DNA from: CAKVON01 sp902475665
Lineage (GTDB): Bacteria; Actinomycetota; Coriobacteriia; Coriobacteriales; Atopobiaceae
Direction of reading: 5' to 3'
Assembly: GCA_036321795.1 (NCBI GenBank)
Contig: JAWQCY010000004.1
Coordinates: 1-64,000, forward strand
DNA length: 64,000 nt
Shown: positions 60,240 through 64,000 of the stretch, piece after piece
Layout: each line of letters opens with the position of its first letter
Numbering within the stretch: position 1 is the first letter of the stretch
Made by a program: the position numbers and the translations under genes
Notes under the pieces: model-generated
Seen by the model: the letters and a program-made list of their open reading frames with translations, nothing else
Told to the model about the DNA's origin: nothing
Databases searched by the model: none

Positions 60240-61196
60240 CTAGCGGAAGTCGGTGACGCCGGCCATCACGTCGTCGAGCTCGGTGCGCTCGACCTTCAGG
60301 CCCTCGTAGCCCATCTCGCGCATGAGCTCGTCGAGCTCGAGCTTGACCTCGTAGGGGACCCAGTCCTGCTTCTCGCCCATGCGCGAGACCGTCGGGCGGC
60401 CGAAGCCGTACTGCATGGCCCAGTTCCAACCCGCGTTGAACGGGGTCTTCTTGACGACGTTGCGGATGCGCAGGACCTTCTGCTGGGCCTCGATGCAGCC
60501 CTTCCAGTCGCCGGCGAGGCCTTTGTTGATGATGTCGACCATCTCGCGCGGGTACGGGACCGCCATGAACGAGACGCAGCCCACGGCACCCAGAAGGACC
60601 ATGATGCCGTCGAAGCCGTCGCAGCCGCCGAGGAAGTCGAAGTTCTCGGGGTCGATGCGCAGGACGCACTGCTGGAAGTTGACGACGTTGGTGGAGGCGT
60701 CCTTGAAGCCGCGCAGGTTGGGGTGCTCGGCGGCAAGCTTGGCCAGGGTGTCCGGGGCAAACAGGACGGCCTGCTCGACGCAGTTGTAGATGTAGACGGG
60801 GCGCTTGGCGTGGTCGATCAGCTCGGCCGACCAGTCGTACAGGGCCGCCTGCGAGAACTTGAAGAACGGGGGCGCGGTGATGCAGTAGCAGTCGGACAGG
60901 CCCTGCTCCTCGTAGGCGTCGATCAGGCGCTTGTTGGCGCGGACGTCGTTCTCGAAGGCGCAGGACATGATCTTGACGCGGCCCGCGGCGGCCTTGTGGA
61001 CGGCCTCGACCACGGCGAGCTTCTCGTCGAAGGTCAGCGCGTGGGACTCGCCGGCGTAGCCATTGACGAAGAAGCCGTTGACGCCGCACTCGACCTGCCA
61101 CTCGATCATGTCGTGCAGGTACTCGAAGTCAATCTCGCCCTCCCTGGTAAAGGGCGTGCAGATCTCGGTGATGACGCCGGACATAAAGTGACTCAT
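60240..61196 (-). CDS. DapA/NanA-family aldolase
   Basis: A 318-residue class I aldolase of the dihydrodipicolinate synthase / N-acetylneuraminate lyase family. The substrate loop is GYAGESHALT, the catalytic Tyr is in YIYN and the Schiff-base Lys in GFKDAST. Such enzymes make or split bonds between pyruvate and an aldehyde. In a sugar island it more likely cleaves a 2-keto-3-deoxy sugar acid or a sialic-acid-like sugar than makes lysine. The start at 61196 follows GGAGGAG. It leads the operon and has two ATTGGTATG sites upstream. Confidence 0.88.
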   Translation of the reverse strand: MSHFMSGVITEICTPFTREGEIDFEYLHDMIEWQVECGVNGFFVNGYAGESHALTFDEKLAVVEAVHKAAAGRVKIMSCAFENDVRANKRLIDAYEEQGLSDCYCITAPPFFKFSQAALYDWSAELIDHAKRPVYIYNCVEQAVLFAPDTLAKLAAEHPNLRGFKDASTNVVNFQQCVLRIDPENFDFLGGCDGFDGIMVLLGAVGCVSFMAVPYPREMVDIINKGLAGDWKGCIEAQQKVLRIRNVVKKTPFNAGWNWAMQYGFGRPTVSRMGEKQDWVPYEVKLELDELMREMGYEGLKVERTELDDVMAGVTDFR

Positions 61197-61286
61197 GGCT
61201 CTCCTCCTCATGGACTGGCATGCCAGGTCACGTCAGAACCGTACAAGTTGGCATGCTTTTTAAACCGAAGCGAACGTATCATCAAA

Positions 61287-61295
61287 ATTGGTATG
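61287..61295 (+). promoter_or_regulatory. ATTGGTATG operator site 5
   Basis: Context AAATTGGTATGAAAT, 91 bp upstream of the aldolase start. Confidence 0.55.
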
Positions 61296-61366
61296 AAATT
61301 GCTCTCCAAGGCGTACCGACGGCGAACGGTCGAACCCTTCGGTTGGAATCAACCAAAACACGTTTT

Positions 61367-61375
61367 CATACCAAT
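61367..61375 (-). promoter_or_regulatory. ATTGGTATG operator site 6
   Basis: Minus-strand context AAATTGGTATGAAAAC, inverted relative to site 5. Confidence 0.55.
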
Positions 61376-61480
61376 TTCCTACCGAGAAGAACGCTCGGGT
61401 CGCAGCCAGATCGACTGCGGCCCGACCGTCTCGATGCAGTTCATGTCACGTGCGGGAAGGCCAAAAAAACAGCAGGTCCG

Positions 61481-62863
61481 CTACACCCAGCGCACGCGGT
61501 AGGGAACGCGTCCCTGTTCCCAGTAGGTATCACGCTGGATTGCTGCCGCAAGGGCATCCCGCATGGCCGCGGGTGCCGTCGCGAGCGCGCCCGTCAGGCG
61601 GATCTCGCCGGGGTCGAGCACCATGCACGCGAAGGCCACGGCACGTCCCAGCGCGTCGCCCAGGCGCGCCGCCGCGTCATCGTCGAGCGCGGGGATGTCG
61701 GCCACCTGGGCAAACAGCCCGTCGAGGGTCGTGCCGGGGTCGTCGATGCCGTCTGCCACCAGGTAGGCGCCGAGCGCCGTCGCGTCCAACAGGACGTGTC
61801 CGGCCGCTGCAAGCGTCGAGGTCACGTGCCCGCCCGCAAGATCGACCGAGAACAGGGTCCCGCCATCCGCGGGCGTTAGGCCCGTGGCACCCGCATCCTG
61901 GGCCTCGACCGACTCGATGCCGCAGGCGTCCTCGAAGCCGCGCCAGCCACGCAGGCCACAGGCGGCGGCGCCCAGAAGCGCCCCTTCGTAGCCGAGGGTC
62001 GTGGCCGACACTCGCACGTGCGCGTCGGGTCGCACACGCACGAGCTCCGCCTCCAACGCGTCGCGGTAGGAGTCGAACATGAGCGAGATGCCGCCACCAA
62101 TGACGACGTCGTCGCAGCCCAGAAGCGCCGTCGCGCATGCGATGGCACGACCCAGGAAGCGGCCCTCCAGCTCGATGGTCGCGACCGCGGCCTCGTTGCC
62201 CTTCTCGGCAAGCCCGGCGATCTCTCGCCCGCCCGGGACCAGGCCATCGACCTCGAGGGGACCACCCATCTCGACCAGCGTGCGCGCCATGCCGCTCGTG
62301 CATCCGTACATCTCGAGCGGGCCCAGCTGGTTGCCCGACAGCGACGCTCGCCCGCCCGGGCAGCTGATGGTCAGGCCGATCTCGCCGGACTGCGCGTGGG
62401 CCCCGTAGAACAGCTGGCCGCCCAGGTAGACGCCGCCACCGATGCCGGAGCTCACGGTCATGTACAGGAAGTCGTCCGCGCCACGGACAGCGCCGAAGTA
62501 GGCCTCGGCCAGAACGCAGGCGTTGCAGTCGTTGTCACCGTAGAAGCGCAGGCCCAGCCTGTCGTGCAAAAGGTCACACACCGGCAGATCGTGCACGTCG
62601 AGAAAGTCGGAGTCCACCCACACGCCGCGAACCGGCTCGGCAAAGCCCGGGATGGTCATGCCGCCCGCGACCTCGCACGCCGCCAGGTCGGGGTGCTCGG
62701 CGCGCAGGCGCTCGCAGGCCGCGGCAAGCTGCTCGACGATGGCGTCGGGCGTGCGGCCCACCCACTCGTGGCGGCTGGAGCACAAGATCTCGCCCTCGGG
62801 CGTGACGTAGCCCACCATGTACTTGGAGCCACCGACGTCGACCGAAAGGATCGTCTCCACCAC
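61481..62863 (-). CDS. ROK-family protein with an extra C-terminal half-domain
   Basis: A 460-residue ROK protein; typical ROK kinases have about 300-320. The N-terminal 320 residues form a ROK domain: DVGGSKYMVG at the ATP-binding strand, GDNDCNA, SSGIGGGVYLGG and GGGISLM. The zinc-binding CxCGxxGC motif is absent, with SCPGGRASL in its place. Residues about 355-460 look like the C-terminal part of a second ROK domain (RLGDALGRAVAFACMVLDPGEIRLTGAL). It may phosphorylate a sugar or act as a sensor. It starts 6 bp after the SIS gene and is made with it. Confidence 0.8.
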   Translation of the reverse strand: MVETILSVDVGGSKYMVGYVTPEGEILCSSRHEWVGRTPDAIVEQLAAACERLRAEHPDLAACEVAGGMTIPGFAEPVRGVWVDSDFLDVHDLPVCDLLHDRLGLRFYGDNDCNACVLAEAYFGAVRGADDFLYMTVSSGIGGGVYLGGQLFYGAHAQSGEIGLTISCPGGRASLSGNQLGPLEMYGCTSGMARTLVEMGGPLEVDGLVPGGREIAGLAEKGNEAAVATIELEGRFLGRAIACATALLGCDDVVIGGGISLMFDSYRDALEAELVRVRPDAHVRVSATTLGYEGALLGAAACGLRGWRGFEDACGIESVEAQDAGATGLTPADGGTLFSVDLAGGHVTSTLAAAGHVLLDATALGAYLVADGIDDPGTTLDGLFAQVADIPALDDDAAARLGDALGRAVAFACMVLDPGEIRLTGALATAPAAMRDALAAAIQRDTYWEQGRVPYRVRWV

Positions 62864-62869
62864 GGCCCC

Positions 62870-63973
62870 CTAGTCCTCGTAGGCCGGAAGCATCACGGGG
62901 TCGAGCTCGGAGACCTTCGTCTTCGAGGTGTCAATCCCGATGCGGGCGCTGAGCAGTGCCGCGATTACCTGGAGCGGAATCAGGTACTCGATGGCGCAGA
63001 CGAACTCGACGTCGCCCGAGACGATCCTCAGCGCGTCGGCCGCGGGCTTTTGCAGGTCGGACTGCACGGTCACCAGGTTGTGGCAGTAGCGTGCGGACGC
63101 GTCCACCAGCCTGGCCATGCGGTCGCGCTCGTCGCCCGGCTCCGCGCTCATAAACAGCGCGACGTCATCGGCGTGCAGCGCGCGGAAGGGACCGTGCAGG
63201 GTCTCCTCCAGCTCGAAGGCGTAGGTCGGCCTCTCGTGGGTCTCGTAGAACTTGAGCGCGCCCTCCTGCACGGTGCCGTAGTTGGCGCCGTAGCCGATGA
63301 GGAAGAACGCCGGCGCCGCAAGCAGGCGCTCGACGTTGGCGTCGAACCACCCCTGCGACAGACGAACCGACTCGGCAACGTTGGCGGGAACCGCGGCGAG
63401 CGCCTCGCGCAGGCGGGCGTACTCGTCGTCGGAGAGGTTGCCCAGGGCATGCCCCGCCTCGACGAAGCAGCACAGCACCAGGAACAGCGCCATCGTCTGG
63501 TTCTTGGTCGCAGCGACCGAGCGCTCGGTGCCGCCCGGCTTGGCCAGCACCACGTCACACTCGCGCGCGAGGACGCCGGTGGGGTTGAGGGTGGTGCATA
63601 CGACGGGAATGCCCAGCTCGCGCGCCTGACGCGCGGCATCGACCTGGCCCTTGGAGTGGCCGGTCTCCGCAGGGCACACCAGCAAGATCTCGGACGGGTC
63701 GATCGAGCCAGAGGCGTCGAACGAACCGTGGTTGTGGAACACCGCCGCGGGGATGGACTCGGCGTTCACGCGCAGCATCCGCTCGGCGGCATGGCGCAGG
63801 GTGATGCCCGCGTAGTACGGCGAGCCGTTGCCCACGAACAGCAGCCTCTTGAAGTCGTGCTCGCGGCACAGCTCCACGAACGGCGCGGTCCACTCGGCCT
63901 CGGTCTCCCAGAGCCTGGCGAGAAGCTCCGACTGCTCGATGACCTCTTCCATCATCGCGTTGCCCATCGTCAT
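62870..63973 (-). CDS. Double SIS-domain sugar isomerase or deglycase
   Basis: A 367-residue protein with two SIS domains. The first has VGNGSPYYAG and PAETGHSKG; the second has GYGANYGTVQEGALKF and an ELEETLHGPF segment matching the GELKHGP catalytic stretch of GlmS-type isomerases. Fructoselysine-6-phosphate deglycase FrlB and glucoselysine-6-phosphate deglycase are of this class, so it is the best candidate in the window for that step, though amino-sugar-phosphate isomerase is equally possible. The start at 63973 follows AAGGAGG; the window ends 27 bp upstream. Confidence 0.82.
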   Translation of the reverse strand: MTMGNAMMEEVIEQSELLARLWETEAEWTAPFVELCREHDFKRLLFVGNGSPYYAGITLRHAAERMLRVNAESIPAAVFHNHGSFDASGSIDPSEILLVCPAETGHSKGQVDAARQARELGIPVVCTTLNPTGVLARECDVVLAKPGGTERSVAATKNQTMALFLVLCCFVEAGHALGNLSDDEYARLREALAAVPANVAESVRLSQGWFDANVERLLAAPAFFLIGYGANYGTVQEGALKFYETHERPTYAFELEETLHGPFRALHADDVALFMSAEPGDERDRMARLVDASARYCHNLVTVQSDLQKPAADALRIVSGDVEFVCAIEYLIPLQVIAALLSARIGIDTSKTKVSELDPVMLPAYED

Positions 63974-64000
63974 CGGTCCCTCCTTCTTTCGGCGCCGCAC

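Larger units (their letters stand above)
61197..61480 (-). promoter_or_regulatory. Promoter and operator region of the aldolase operon
   Basis: AT-richer 284-bp gap between the ROK gene stop and the aldolase start. It carries two ATTGGTATG sites in opposite orientations 80 bp apart and weaker variants TTGGCATGC near 61249. A one-mismatch relative of the TGCCGAGAAG motif lies at 61380-61389. Confidence 0.6.

Noticed and set aside
8051..62210. Copies of TGCCGAGAAG inside genes (for example 8051, 18157, 21898, 32225, 33079, 35892, 46636, 62201) as part of the motif family
   Set aside because: Most read in frame as Ala-Glu-Lys with the preferred codons GCC GAG AAG, so codon bias explains them. 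Only intergenic copies were counted as evidence.
62870..63973. Naming the SIS protein frlB
   Set aside because: By eye it is less like E. coli FrlB than the frlC and frlD genes are like their counterparts, and it sits in a different operon; the deglycase role is kept only as a candidate.

Overview
The window is high-GC DNA, densely packed, with strong AGGAGG-type ribosome binding sites. It most likely comes from an anaerobic gut or oral actinobacterium of the class Coriobacteriia (Olsenella, Parolsenella or Collinsella-like). This is an inference from gene content: ArgR and CarD regulators, a LarB-LarC pair, secreted proteins built from repeated YNYVWR modules, Tat lipoproteins and a fructoselysine-type sugar island. 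No rRNA, tRNA, CRISPR array, transposase or phage gene was found.

Layout. 0.1-17.2 kb is core and cell-envelope DNA: tyrS, a DUF4422 glycosyltransferase, a secreted NlpC/P60 hydrolase, a DUF6056 membrane protein, a class A penicillin-binding protein, a secreted wall-anchored Xaa-Pro dipeptidyl-peptidase, argR, a three-gene polysaccharide operon (GtrA, Wzz-like, EpsG-like) and a C39-like protein. 17.3-31.8 kb is mostly housekeeping: phosphoglucomutase, a DUF559 nuclease-like protein, a fused RlmL-RlmK methyltransferase, an S10 peptidase, Kup potassium uptake, a HAD phosphatase coupled to citrate synthase, an ACT protein and CarD. 32-45.2 kb holds larB-larC, a lipoprotein cyclophilin, a tannase-fold lipoprotein that lacks its catalytic residues, a phosphoesterase, DegV, ribokinase, a MacB/FtsX-type ABC exporter, acylphosphatase and an esterase.

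45.3-64 kb is an accessory sugar-catabolism island. It contains an FGGY kinase, two HutC-type GntR regulators, a YjbQ protein, an amidohydrolase, FrlC and two divergently transcribed FrlD-like kinases, an SDR dehydrogenase, a second large secreted hydrolase, then a PfkB kinase, an FrlC paralogue, a DUF4432 mutarotase-like protein, a DapA/NanA-family aldolase, an unusual ROK protein and a double-SIS protein. The genes fit import (transporter not in the window), epimerisation, phosphorylation and deglycation or aldol cleavage of Amadori-type or related sugars. A shared ATTGGTATG site recurs at the island's promoter regions and is probably the operator of one or both GntR proteins.

Two unexplained DNA-level signals stand out. 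One is a roughly 160-bp modular intergenic element made of 25-bp units (GGTCA...TCTTCGG) plus a 35-bp palindrome. It is present in three copies with the same internal spacing, one of them lacking exactly one unit, at 19.3-19.75 kb and 28.05-28.21 kb. The other is a short motif, TGCCGAGAAG (often extended to TGCCGAGAAGTGC), found ten times in intergenic DNA, nine of them 24-130 bp upstream of a start codon, and once built into both arms of a hairpin terminator.
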